Shown: positions 53,421 through 61,999 of the stretch, one piece after another
Layout: the number at the start of each line of letters is the position of its first letter
How positions within the stretch are numbered: the stretch's first letter is position 1
DNA from: Bradyrhizobium guangxiense
GTDB lineage: Bacteria > Pseudomonadota > Alphaproteobacteria > Rhizobiales > Xanthobacteraceae
Direction: 5' to 3'
Assembly: GCF_004114915.1 (NCBI RefSeq)
Contig: NZ_CP022219.1
Span: 2,572,501-2,636,500, forward strand
DNA: 64,000 nt
The notes under the pieces: model-generated
Databases searched by the model: none
Seen by the model: only the letters and a program-made list of their open reading frames with translations
Told to the model about the DNA's origin: nothing
Position numbers and translations under genes: made by a program

Positions 53421-55007
53421 TCAGGCGGCCAGCAAGCCCAGCTTGCCGACCATCGCAAGCGAACGCTGAACGCTCTCTCGTGTCGACAGCAGCAACGGCT
53501 CGGCGGTGGATCCGGCGCTATCCTTCTGCTCTATCCGGATGGTCTCGCCGAATCTTTTGGTCATTTCGGTCGTGATCTGGTCGATGGTCCGGGTACCGTC
53601 GAGCAATTGCAGAAAGTCCCGGGTTCGGTCGTCCTCGAGCTGCACCGTCTGATGGAGGAGGTTGGTGACCAGGGGACCTGTCTGCGCCTGCTTGCGGGCG
53701 AGAAGACTCGCCTGCGGACGATCCGACGCGCCCTCCAAAAGGAACGGTCGCGACAGGAGGAACGAGACCTCGCCGCTGCAAGCCAGAATGAACATCGCCT
53801 CAGTCAGCGCCCTTTCGTCATCATCTGCCATTCGGCCGCCAAGCAGCGCCCGGGCGCCGGCGAGCAACTCGTCAAAGGACAGTGCGCGAGGCCAGGCGCG
53901 GCCGAGATACAGGTGCGCGGCCTTCAAGAGCGGATTGGTCACCTTGATCCTGCTACCGTCCTGATTCTCGAATTCCATCGCAGAATCGTCGGCCACGCAG
54001 GCGTCCGGATCAACCGGGCTCGTCGTGCTCAGCAAATAGAAGCGGGTGATGAAATCGAGGTCGATCTGGCGGGAGAGCGAGACGTCGTCGTGGCAGAGCA
54101 GAGTACGGCGAAAGCCGTTCCCGTCGATGAAATCCTGATACTGGTCGCGCGCCATGAACTCGCTGTCTGGGAAGCGTTGCAACGTCGCGCGCACCTCCTC
54201 GGAATAGCCCGCCAGATTGCGTCGTGAGAAATCGGCGTCACTTAGATATTGCAAGCCATGGGAGCCTGCGCGCTCGACAACCTCTTGCAGCAGGAATGCC
54301 TCGGCGCCGTCGTCGAGATCGTCGTGAAACAACAGCTCGTCGGGAGACTTGAGGACGCGGTTGTACTGGTCGCGCATGACCGCACCGTGGACCGAGGTGG
54401 CCTTCGAGCCCTCACTCAAGAACTTCAGGATTGCGCGGGCCTGTCCTACTTTTTCCCTCATGCTGGTGAGGTGGCGAGTGTGGTACCGCATCATGTCGCG
54501 GACCATGTCGCGCAGATGTGAGAACGGGTGCGCATTGTAGCTGAGGTAGCAGACCCCTTGCGGCGCGAGGTTCCGCTTGAAGATCGTCATCATCTTTTCC
54601 CGCACCGCCGGCGGCACCCAAGAAAATACGCCGTGGGCGATGATGTAGTCGAACTCTCCGAAATTTGCGTCGACATCCATGATGTCGCAATGCAGGAGTT
54701 TGATGTTATTCAGGCCCAATGCTGCGATATTTCGCTGACCGCGCTCGATCGTTACGCCGCTCAGGTCGACACCGACGAATTCACTTGCCGGATATTGAAA
54801 GGCCATCGGCAACAGATTGCCGCCAACGCCGCAGCCGAGCTCCAGCACCCGGCAGTGTTCCACCCGAGCGGGTTGCATGCCATAAACGGCGGCGATCGTC
54901 GCGAGATGGTTCGGATGAGTGAGCCCGTAGACGTGGCCGGGGTAGAAGACCTCGTCATATCGCGTGGAACCAATGGTCGGGTGGCGATGCTCGGTTTGAA
55001 TATTCAT
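53421..55007 (-). CDS. class I SAM-dependent methyltransferase with regulatory domain, coupled to clpV
   Basis: 528 aa. The N-terminal Rossmann domain holds RVLELGCGVGGNLLPMAF (SAM site), EFVGVDLS and DYIIAHGVFSWVPP. The middle part (KSPDELLFHDDLDDGAEAFLLQEVVERAGSHGLQYLSDADF) resembles the predicted methyltransferase regulatory domain, and the C-terminus holds LLDGTRTIDQITTEMTKRF. This architecture resembles protein-lysine methyltransferases that modify outer-membrane proteins in Rickettsia (family knowledge, not verified here). The start lies within a few bases of the ClpV stop, so it is the last gene of the T6SS operon in this window. A GTG at 55022 could also be the start. Confidence 0.85.
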   Translation of the reverse strand: MNIQTEHRHPTIGSTRYDEVFYPGHVYGLTHPNHLATIAAVYGMQPARVEHCRVLELGCGVGGNLLPMAFQYPASEFVGVDLSGVTIERGQRNIAALGLNNIKLLHCDIMDVDANFGEFDYIIAHGVFSWVPPAVREKMMTIFKRNLAPQGVCYLSYNAHPFSHLRDMVRDMMRYHTRHLTSMREKVGQARAILKFLSEGSKATSVHGAVMRDQYNRVLKSPDELLFHDDLDDGAEAFLLQEVVERAGSHGLQYLSDADFSRRNLAGYSEEVRATLQRFPDSEFMARDQYQDFIDGNGFRRTLLCHDDVSLSRQIDLDFITRFYLLSTTSPVDPDACVADDSAMEFENQDGSRIKVTNPLLKAAHLYLGRAWPRALSFDELLAGARALLGGRMADDDERALTEAMFILACSGEVSFLLSRPFLLEGASDRPQASLLARKQAQTGPLVTNLLHQTVQLEDDRTRDFLQLLDGTRTIDQITTEMTKRFGETIRIEQKDSAGSTAEPLLLSTRESVQRSLAMVGKLGLLAA

Positions 55008-55012
55008 CGTGC

Positions 55013-57652
55013 TCAGTTCCACGTATAGGCGAATCTGTCGTTCTCGATCGAGACCCGGGCTTGCTTCACTTCCTCCTTTGCAAGCGATCTGCCGAGGAAT
55101 TCGCGCGACAGCTCCGGGAGCAGGGTATTGGTAATGATATTGTCGATCATGCGCCCACCGGAATCCGGATCGTTGCAGCGCGACACAATGTGCTCAACGA
55201 CTGCATCGTCGTAGCTGAAGGCCGCGTTATGATTGTCGCGGAGCCGCCGTCCGATCCGGTCGAGCTGCAGTCGAGTGATGCCGGCGAGCATCTCGTCTGA
55301 CAGCGGAAAGTATGGGATCGAGACGATGCGTCCAAGAAGTGCTGCGGGAAACACCTTCAGCAATTCCGGTCTCAGCATCTTTGCGAGCTCTTCCGGCTCG
55401 TTGCGATACTTGGGATCACGCGCGAGGCCCATGATCAGATCAGTGCCGACGTTGGTGGTCAAAATGATCAAGGTGTTCTTGAAGTCAATCCGCCGACCGT
55501 TGCCGTCCTCCATGGTCCCCTTGTCGAATACCTGGAAGAAGATCTCATGAACGTCGGGATGGGCCTTCTCCACCTCGTCGAGCAGGATGACACTGTAGGG
55601 CTTGCGCCGCACGGCTTCGGTCAGGCGACCGCCCTCGCCATAACCGACATAGCCGGGAGGTGCGCCCTTCAAGGTCGAAACGGTGTGCGCTTCCTGAAAC
55701 TCCGACATGTTAATCGTGATCATGTTTTGCTCGCCGCCGTAGAGGGTCTCGGCAAGCGCCAAGGCGGTTTCCGTCTTGCCCACCCCGGACGGTCCGGCCA
55801 GCATGAACACTCCGATTGGCTTCGACGGGTTGTCCAGTTTGGCTCGGCTGGGTTCGATTCGCTTGGCGATCATCGTCAGCCCATGGGACTGGCCGACGAC
55901 ACGGCGGTTGAGAATCTCCGGCAGCTTCAGGACGGTTTCGATCTCGTCCCGCATCATCCGGCCGACCGGGATGCCGGTCCAGTCGGATACGACGGACGCG
56001 ACCGATTGCTGATCCACATGGGCATAGACCATCCGCTTTTCCGGATTGATGCCCTCCAGCGTCTCGAACTTGCCGCGCAGTTCCGCGCGTCTGGAAGCCG
56101 GGTCCTCGCCTTCCTTGGCCTCCGACAGGATCTCGCGAATGCTGCGGATGTCCTTGACCAGGGCCTGCTCGGCGGCCCAATCGGCCTCGAGGTGCGCCAG
56201 CTTGTCCTTCAGAGCTGCGATGTCGTTGTCGATGGCGGCAATGCGCTCGCTTTCCGTGATTCCCAGGTCGGCATCGCTGACGAGCGCAGACCGCTCAGCC
56301 TCGCGAGCGGTGATCGAAACGCGCGTGTCCTCGATCAGACCCGGCGTCGCGCTCTGGCTGATGGCGACGCGTGCCGATGCGGTGTCGAGCAGGCTGACTG
56401 CCTTGTCCGGGAGCTGTCTTGAAGGAATGTAGCGGTGCGAAAGGTTGACGGCTGCAACGATCGCTGCATCGGAGATGCGGACATTGTGGTGCTTTTCCAT
56501 CGGACCAAGAAGTCCGCGCAGCATGATGCAACAGGTCTCGACGTCGGGTTCATCGATCTGGATCGGCTGGAAGCGTCGCGTGAGAGCGGGGTCCTTCTCG
56601 ATGTACTGGCGATATTCCGCCCATGTGGTGGCGGCGATCGTACGCAGCGTGCCACGGGCGAGGGGAGGTTTCAGGAGATTGGCCGCGTCACCCGTGCCCG
56701 CCGCGCCTCCGGCCCCGATAAGCGTATGGGCTTCGTCGATAAAGAGGATGGTGGGAGTGGGTGAGCTCTGGACCTCATCGATCACCGAGCGTAACCGCTG
56801 TTCGACCTCGCCCTTCATTGAGGCGCCAGCCTGCATCAAGCCGATGTCGAGCGAGCAGAGCCTTACATCACGCAGCGGTGGCGGTACATCGCCGGCGGCG
56901 ATGCGTTGCGCGAAGCCCTCGACAACGGCGGTCTTGCCGACGCCGGCCTCGCCGGTGAGGATTGGGTTGTTCTGCCGCCGGCGCATGAGCACGTCGATCA
57001 GTTGGCGGATTTCGTCGTCCCGGCCGAGGATCGGATCCATCTGGCCCGATCTGGCCTTGGCGGTGAGATCCTGGGCGAACCGGGCGAGCGGTGTCGTTCC
57101 CTTGGGACCTGCTTGGTCCCCGCCCGCGGTATCGGCGCCGACCAGGCCGGAGCCGTCCATCGGCCGCATGGTTTCCTCGTCGGAGCCGGCCCAGATGGCA
57201 CGGTGCTCCGCGGCCAATGCATCGACGTTGATCTTTGCGAATTCCGGCGAGAGGTTGTTCAGGGCACGGCGGACATCGTTCGACTTCAGGCCCGCCACCA
57301 ACAGATGGCCGGTGCGGATCTGAGTTTCGCCGAAGAACAGCGTCGCATAGTGCCAGCCCCGGTCGAGCAGATCGATGACCGAATTGGCGACACCCGGCAT
57401 GTCGGTTTCGTTCTTGCGAAATCCATTGATGGCTCCGGCAAGGTCCGACAACAAGCGACCCCGGTCGAGCTTGTAGTGATCCACGGACAGGCTGAGGTCG
57501 GTGCGCTCCTGCTGCAGAATATGAAAGAGCCAGTGCGCAAGCTCGACATTGCGGTTACCGGCGCTCTTGGCATGGCGCAGCGCTTGTATGAAGGCATCAT
57601 AGCCGGCGCGATTCAGCTTGCCTGTTACAGCTTCAAGGCTGATGTCTGTCAC
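55013..57652 (-). CDS. clpV: type VI secretion ATPase TssH (ClpV)
   Basis: 879 aa AAA+ unfoldase that disassembles the contracted TssB/TssC sheath. The N-terminal Clp repeat domain covers about residues 10-155. The first AAA domain has Walker A GEAGVGKT at 234-241 and Walker B ILFIDEAH at 302-309. The middle coiled coil is about 440-535. The second Walker A, GPSGVGKT, is at 620-627. The C-terminus has the D2-small domain. Length and the AWGSDEE-type linker match ClpV rather than ClpB. It is separated from tssG by 97 bp and coupled to the methyltransferase. Confidence 0.97.
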   Translation of the reverse strand: MTDISLEAVTGKLNRAGYDAFIQALRHAKSAGNRNVELAHWLFHILQQERTDLSLSVDHYKLDRGRLLSDLAGAINGFRKNETDMPGVANSVIDLLDRGWHYATLFFGETQIRTGHLLVAGLKSNDVRRALNNLSPEFAKINVDALAAEHRAIWAGSDEETMRPMDGSGLVGADTAGGDQAGPKGTTPLARFAQDLTAKARSGQMDPILGRDDEIRQLIDVLMRRRQNNPILTGEAGVGKTAVVEGFAQRIAAGDVPPPLRDVRLCSLDIGLMQAGASMKGEVEQRLRSVIDEVQSSPTPTILFIDEAHTLIGAGGAAGTGDAANLLKPPLARGTLRTIAATTWAEYRQYIEKDPALTRRFQPIQIDEPDVETCCIMLRGLLGPMEKHHNVRISDAAIVAAVNLSHRYIPSRQLPDKAVSLLDTASARVAISQSATPGLIEDTRVSITAREAERSALVSDADLGITESERIAAIDNDIAALKDKLAHLEADWAAEQALVKDIRSIREILSEAKEGEDPASRRAELRGKFETLEGINPEKRMVYAHVDQQSVASVVSDWTGIPVGRMMRDEIETVLKLPEILNRRVVGQSHGLTMIAKRIEPSRAKLDNPSKPIGVFMLAGPSGVGKTETALALAETLYGGEQNMITINMSEFQEAHTVSTLKGAPPGYVGYGEGGRLTEAVRRKPYSVILLDEVEKAHPDVHEIFFQVFDKGTMEDGNGRRIDFKNTLIILTTNVGTDLIMGLARDPKYRNEPEELAKMLRPELLKVFPAALLGRIVSIPYFPLSDEMLAGITRLQLDRIGRRLRDNHNAAFSYDDAVVEHIVSRCNDPDSGGRMIDNIITNTLLPELSREFLGRSLAKEEVKQARVSIENDRFAYTWN

Positions 57653-57715
57653 GGCTGCTCCTCCTGCCTAATTCCTCCGCGGTGCCTGGTACCAAGCGGA
57701 AAATGCTTCAAACCC

Positions 57716-57727
57716 CATAACGTTATG
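57716..57727. promoter_or_regulatory. perfect palindrome CATAACGTTATG between tssG and clpV
   Basis: A 12-bp perfect palindrome in the 97-bp gap between tssG and clpV, the largest gap between core genes apart from those around hcp. It lies about 65 bp before the clpV start and may be an operator for an internal promoter. No other copy was noticed. Confidence 0.3.
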
Positions 57728-57749
57728 GCGATCGGCGCGATGAATTGGT

Positions 57750-58814
57750 TCAAATCGCAGCTGCATCGACCGCGGCGCCCCGACGGGCCCTCAGGCGCTC
57801 GCCGAGCTGAAAGCGGGCATCGCGGCGAAATTCTTCCGTCGAGGCCCAGTTCGGCGAGACCCAGGTGGTCCAACCAAGCCGTCCACTCTGTCCGAGCCTG
57901 ACCGGGACGACCTCTCCCGCGGGAATGGCGAGCTCCACCTCCCATTCGAATTCGTCGCCGATGTAGAAGAACACGGCATCTGCCAAGGGCTCCGACAAAT
58001 TGGGTGTTTCGGTCGGCAGGAACTGCTCGTACTGCCTGAAATTCTTGACGAAGATTCGAACCCTGATCTTATCCTCGACGCTGAAGACGCGTGAGCCCAG
58101 AAGAGCGTCCCGGCCGATCCTGGCATGGGTCCCGCCAAGCCGGCTGCAGTGACTCGGTTCGAACGAGAGCCAAGTGCCGACAAATTCATCGATCTCGACC
58201 CTCACGTCGAACAACCCCTGCAGGAACCGCGTCAGCCGTGAGGCACACTTGACCCTAGGGGCGACCAGTCCGGCGAAGCTGAGCTTCGCCATGTCCGGTA
58301 TGGTGTCTCGATCGGCGAAAACGTCGGAGCCGAGGCCGGCGAAGGAGCCGACATAGGCGATGAAGCGATCATCGGCTGGCCGATCATGCTGCGCGATCGG
58401 TCGTGCGTCGGCCCAGGCGCGGAAGAACAGTTGCAGGAAGCGTCCGTTGAGCAGGTCGAGGAAACGCGGGAAAGCGTCGTCCCGCATCAGCCACCAGCCG
58501 AGGCTTTCATCCGTGGTGGCGAGCGGCAGGGCGCCCTGTGGCCCCAGGAGACCGAGAAATTTGACGAGTATCCTGAGCCGGCCGGATTGGTCGTCGACTG
58601 CCGCGAGATTGGAGGCGGGGAACTCCAGATAGGGCACCTGGCCGAGATCGACATACTCATCGCGGCGCGTGGCACTGTCGCCGATCCGCGGCCGATCCGG
58701 ACTGGCCCGCTCGAGCTGGCGCAACGTATTGAAGAAATCGAACCTCCAGGGCTCCGCCTTCATCTCTTCGATCAGCGTCACAGCGGTCTCCGCGTGCCCA
58801 TGCGCGGCGGCCAC
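57750..58814 (-). CDS. tssG: type VI secretion baseplate protein TssG
   Basis: 354 aa, the usual size for TssG (VasB/ImpH, DUF1305). Family features are the N-terminal EPWRFDFFNTLRQLERASPDRPRIG, ASNLAAVDDQSGRLRILVKFLGLLGPQGALPLATTDES and FRAWADARPI. It joins TssF and TssE in the baseplate wedge at the inner membrane. Its start lies 37 bp inside the tssF frame, so the two are coupled. The C-terminus ends in an Arg/Ala-rich tail. Confidence 0.94.
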   Translation of the reverse strand: MAAAHGHAETAVTLIEEMKAEPWRFDFFNTLRQLERASPDRPRIGDSATRRDEYVDLGQVPYLEFPASNLAAVDDQSGRLRILVKFLGLLGPQGALPLATTDESLGWWLMRDDAFPRFLDLLNGRFLQLFFRAWADARPIAQHDRPADDRFIAYVGSFAGLGSDVFADRDTIPDMAKLSFAGLVAPRVKCASRLTRFLQGLFDVRVEIDEFVGTWLSFEPSHCSRLGGTHARIGRDALLGSRVFSVEDKIRVRIFVKNFRQYEQFLPTETPNLSEPLADAVFFYIGDEFEWEVELAIPAGEVVPVRLGQSGRLGWTTWVSPNWASTEEFRRDARFQLGERLRARRGAAVDAAAI

Positions 58815-60745
58815 CGCATGATCTCGCCGCGTTCCGGCGTCGAGATGACCGTCTGCGTGAAGGTGTTGAAGCCCGAATAATCTGCGAAGAAGCGCTCCAG
58901 CACGGCGCCGAGCAGGAACACGCCGCTGCCTTCGAACGCTTTCTCGTCGAGCGTGACGGTGATCTCCAGACCCCGCGCCGCGCCGCTGCCCGTTCGTTCG
59001 CGCACCCGCCGCACCACCGGCCGGCTTTCGATGCTGCGCACGCCGCGGATCTTGCGTTCTGTCGCGTCGTCGAACTGGTCGGCAAACAGAGACAGCATTT
59101 CGCGCAACGCTCCGGCGTTCTTGCCGCCACCGCGCTCGACGAGGCCGAGATAGTTCAGGCTCATCATGTTGATCAGCCGCCAGCTGACAATCCCGCTGTT
59201 GGCGATCTCGCTGCGGCTTCGCAACTGCGCGACCACGGGCTCGCGCGGCCGGGTGGGGCCCGCGACGCAGATCAGATCAAGGGAGGTATCGTCCAGCAGG
59301 CGGAAATCGGCGCCGCCCTGGCCGACCGGCAAATGCTCGGTCAAATGGCGATTGGAACACAATGCCCGAACGCTGAGCTCGGCGACGGAGCCTTCGCCGC
59401 TCAGTTCGCCGGGCTCGAGCAGCGACAGGAACATGTCCGTGCCCGTGTAGTCGGAGGATGCGCCGTACGTTTTTTCTTCCACGGTGCGACGCCGAGGCAG
59501 CCGGCGGACGGTGAAATAGAGTCCTTCGACAGATCCGCTGGTCCGGTCGACGGCGGCCGAATACAGCGGACGCACCGGCCGCTTGTCCTTTTCTGCCGGA
59601 AAGTGAGCGTAGACGTCGAGCACCTGGTGCGGCTCGTATTCGAGATAGCGGCTGCGATCGGGCACGACGTGGTACTCGTGCGTATTCGACTTGACCGGAA
59701 TGCGATCGCTGGTCTTCTCGAACAGGTTTATCGCCGGCGCCGTATAGAGCTTGAAGACATCTGGACGCACCGCGGCCGGGAGCCTTGAATTGTTTTCATC
59801 GAAGGCGAAGACGATGTCGATCGATTTGCTGCGCAGCCGTGGCATCACGCTGCGAAGTCCGGTCAGATTGATGCCGAGGAACTTGCGGGGGAACATGAAA
59901 TATTCCCGCAACAGTTCCGAGCCGCGAAAAACCCGATTGTCGTTGGGAAAGAGCGGCTCGTTCTCGTCGAAGCCAATCTGCTGCACGCAGTCATGAGGTG
60001 CAGGGGTCACCACCGGATCGCCGAAGTCGTCGAGATGGCGGAAGTAGACACCCCTGCAATTCGAGATCAACTGCTCATAGAGCGCGATGGCGTCGGATTC
60101 CGCGCCGGTCAGATAGATCGGGAGTTCGCTCACGCGGCAACCGGCAAACCAGGTCTCTGGCTTGGTCCGCGCTTCCGCGTCAGGCGGTTCCTCATCGAGC
60201 CGGGCCGCAGTCCGATGCGTCAGCGACAGCCTCAATCCGGCGACGACGTCGCTGCCGACGGAAATCCCAAGCGCCTGCAGCGCGCCTGCCGTTGAGAAAT
60301 ACTCTGCGCCCGTGACGTCAAACGGCCAGAGCACGACATCTCGGCAAAGTCGGAATCGGCAGGCAAGGCTTCGCTCCCTTTCGCGGTAGGTGGCGTCGAA
60401 ATAGGCGCCGCGTGCGATCTTTTTGCCGTCGCGCAGCGCCGGATCGGCATAAGGCGGTCGTGCTGCGACCAGCATGGCCGACGGGGTGGGGGCAAGGTAG
60501 TTTGGGACCAGCTGCTCAAGCAGATTGGCGGTGAATTCCGGAAATTCGTGTTTGAGTTTGAGTTGAACACGGGCGGCGAGAAATGCGGCACCTTCGAGCA
60601 GCCCCGTGATCATCGGATCCGAGCGGTCGCGAATCAGGCCGCCGAGGCGCTCTGCGATGCCAGGATATTCTTCGGCGAAATCGCCGGCATGCTCGTAGAG
60701 CAGTGACAGTTCACGGTTGTAGAAATCCAGGAATTCGCGATTCAT
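58778..60745 (-). CDS. tssF: type VI secretion baseplate protein TssF
   Basis: 655 aa (VasA/ImpG, DUF879). The N-terminus FLDFYNRELSLLYEHAGDFAEEYPGIAERLGG and the block DPMITGLLEGAAFLAARVQLKLKHEFPEFTANLLEQLVPNYLAPTPSAML are diagnostic. MNREFLDF was chosen as start; the frame is open 61 codons upstream but with no family similarity. It starts 1 bp after the tssE stop and overlaps tssG. It forms baseplate wedges with TssG and TssE. Confidence 0.96.
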   Translation of the reverse strand: MNREFLDFYNRELSLLYEHAGDFAEEYPGIAERLGGLIRDRSDPMITGLLEGAAFLAARVQLKLKHEFPEFTANLLEQLVPNYLAPTPSAMLVAARPPYADPALRDGKKIARGAYFDATYRERERSLACRFRLCRDVVLWPFDVTGAEYFSTAGALQALGISVGSDVVAGLRLSLTHRTAARLDEEPPDAEARTKPETWFAGCRVSELPIYLTGAESDAIALYEQLISNCRGVYFRHLDDFGDPVVTPAPHDCVQQIGFDENEPLFPNDNRVFRGSELLREYFMFPRKFLGINLTGLRSVMPRLRSKSIDIVFAFDENNSRLPAAVRPDVFKLYTAPAINLFEKTSDRIPVKSNTHEYHVVPDRSRYLEYEPHQVLDVYAHFPAEKDKRPVRPLYSAAVDRTSGSVEGLYFTVRRLPRRRTVEEKTYGASSDYTGTDMFLSLLEPGELSGEGSVAELSVRALCSNRHLTEHLPVGQGGADFRLLDDTSLDLICVAGPTRPREPVVAQLRSRSEIANSGIVSWRLINMMSLNYLGLVERGGGKNAGALREMLSLFADQFDDATERKIRGVRSIESRPVVRRVRERTGSGAARGLEITVTLDEKAFEGSGVFLLGAVLERFFADYSGFNTFTQTVISTPERGEIMRWPPRMGTRRPL

Positions 60746-60746
60746 G

Positions 60747-61295
60747 TTAAAGTCGGTTGATCTGGATGTCGCCGCTATCGAGCTCGACGTCGGCGACGAA
60801 TTCCACGGGGACGTTGAGCGGCTCGGCCTTGAGGTCTGCGTGAACGATGAAGCGCAGCTTGAGCTGTTCAGGGACGACCGAACCGTCACGGCGGACCCGG
60901 ATCGTCTTGCGATCGAGCCTCGGTTCATAAGTCGTCAGCGTTTCGCGCAGCGCGTCGGTGAGTTCGTCGTCGGTGATCTCGTCGATCGATCGATGAGCGA
61001 TATCTGGGAAGCCGTAATTCAGGACCGACGTCCGCACGCAATCCCGGCCAGTCAGGTCCAGGGTCGATTCCAGAGCAATCGTATTGAGGAGCGTTTCGAG
61101 GTCATGGGAGACCTCGCGTCGAAGTAGCGTTTCCGAGATGGGAAAGCGGCCCGCGCTGCGCCGCCCGGCAATGACTCGCTCGCCGAACTCATCGCGCAGA
61201 TTGAGCTTCTTGCGCGCATCGCGCGCTTCATGGGCCGCGCGGAAGGCCAGCATCAATGGAGGAGAGAGTCGATCCCTCTTCGGTGCAATCGTCAT
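60747..61295 (-). CDS. tssE: type VI secretion baseplate protein TssE (gp25-like)
   Basis: 182 aa. The gp25/GPW-like domain covers about residues 45-175, with LETLLNTIALESTLDLTGRDCVRTSVLNYGFPD and a following acidic block EITDDELTDALRETLTTYEPRL, which contains the EPRL-like motif of gp25 proteins. It is the lysozyme-related baseplate wedge component. Start MTIAPKR; a long upstream in-frame extension runs into the hairpin region and is rejected. It is followed by tssF after 1 bp. Confidence 0.92.
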   Translation of the reverse strand: MTIAPKRDRLSPPLMLAFRAAHEARDARKKLNLRDEFGERVIAGRRSAGRFPISETLLRREVSHDLETLLNTIALESTLDLTGRDCVRTSVLNYGFPDIAHRSIDEITDDELTDALRETLTTYEPRLDRKTIRVRRDGSVVPEQLKLRFIVHADLKAEPLNVPVEFVADVELDSGDIQINRL

Positions 61296-61415
61296 TTGCG
61301 GTCCCCATGACGCCGGCTCGCACGCAATTCGGTAGGCGCCAGCCGGTCTCCGAGACCGCCAGCAGGCGCTCGGGTTCACGACGGGCGACGGAAAGGTACA
61401 ATCAAGATTGCAGGG

Positions 61416-61453
61416 CTTGGCGCCGGTTCGCGCTATTGGCAACCGGCGCCAAG
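61416..61453 (-). terminator. strong stem-loop downstream of hcp
   Basis: CTTGGCGCCGGTT and AACCGGCGCCAAG form a perfect 13-bp stem with a 12-nt loop, 10 bp after the hcp stop. There is no T-run on either side. It probably stabilises the upstream hcp/tssC/tssB message or partly ends transcription so that hcp is made in excess over tssE-tssF-tssG. Confidence 0.6.
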
Positions 61454-61463
61454 CAGGGGCCGA

Positions 61464-61949
61464 TCAGGCCCATTCCTTATTGGCAGGAACATCCCAGCCG
61501 AACGTCGGTGAAGCTCCGGCGGCGCCTTTTTCCGTCTGGGTCTTGTAGGTCATCTTGACCTTCGCGAAGTTCAGGCTGACGTTTTCGGTCAGGCGGTCTT
61601 CACCATGCGAGCCGCCCGTCGATACGCTGCTGACCATGACGTGTTTCATCTCGATCTTGAGATATTCCAGCGGATTTTCTCCGGCCTTGCGGACGGTGAG
61701 GATCGCGGTGTCGATGTGCTTGCCATTGGCGCAGACTTTGAACAGTTCCGGCGTCGCCTTGTCGACAAAATGCGTGAAGTGAAGATCCTGGACGCTGACC
61801 TTGCCGGCGCCGCCGCCCGAGCCGCTGTGGAAAGTGCCGGTCTGACTCTCACCGAATGACCAGCTCAAAATCTCGATTTCGTCCTTGTGCTTGTCGTCGA
61901 GCGACTCGCCCTTGATCGGATCGAGTTTCAGGAAGATGTCGACAGCCAT
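61464..61949 (-). CDS. hcp: type VI secretion tube protein Hcp (TssD)
   Basis: 161 aa. Family features are AVDIFLKLDPIKGESLDDKHKDEIEILSWSFGESQ, then VQDLHFTHFVDKATPELFKVCANGKHIDTAILTVRKAG and NFAKVKMTYKTQTEKGA. Hcp hexamers stack into the inner tube and can chaperone effectors. It has AAAGGA upstream. A strong hairpin follows the stop. It is the exported component, so higher expression than its neighbours is expected. Confidence 0.97.
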   Translation of the reverse strand: MAVDIFLKLDPIKGESLDDKHKDEIEILSWSFGESQTGTFHSGSGGGAGKVSVQDLHFTHFVDKATPELFKVCANGKHIDTAILTVRKAGENPLEYLKIEMKHVMVSSVSTGGSHGEDRLTENVSLNFAKVKMTYKTQTEKGAAGASPTFGWDVPANKEWA

Positions 61950-61999
61950 AGCATAGTCCTTTCAAAATTCTGCATGTTTACGGTTGCGATGCTGCGGCG

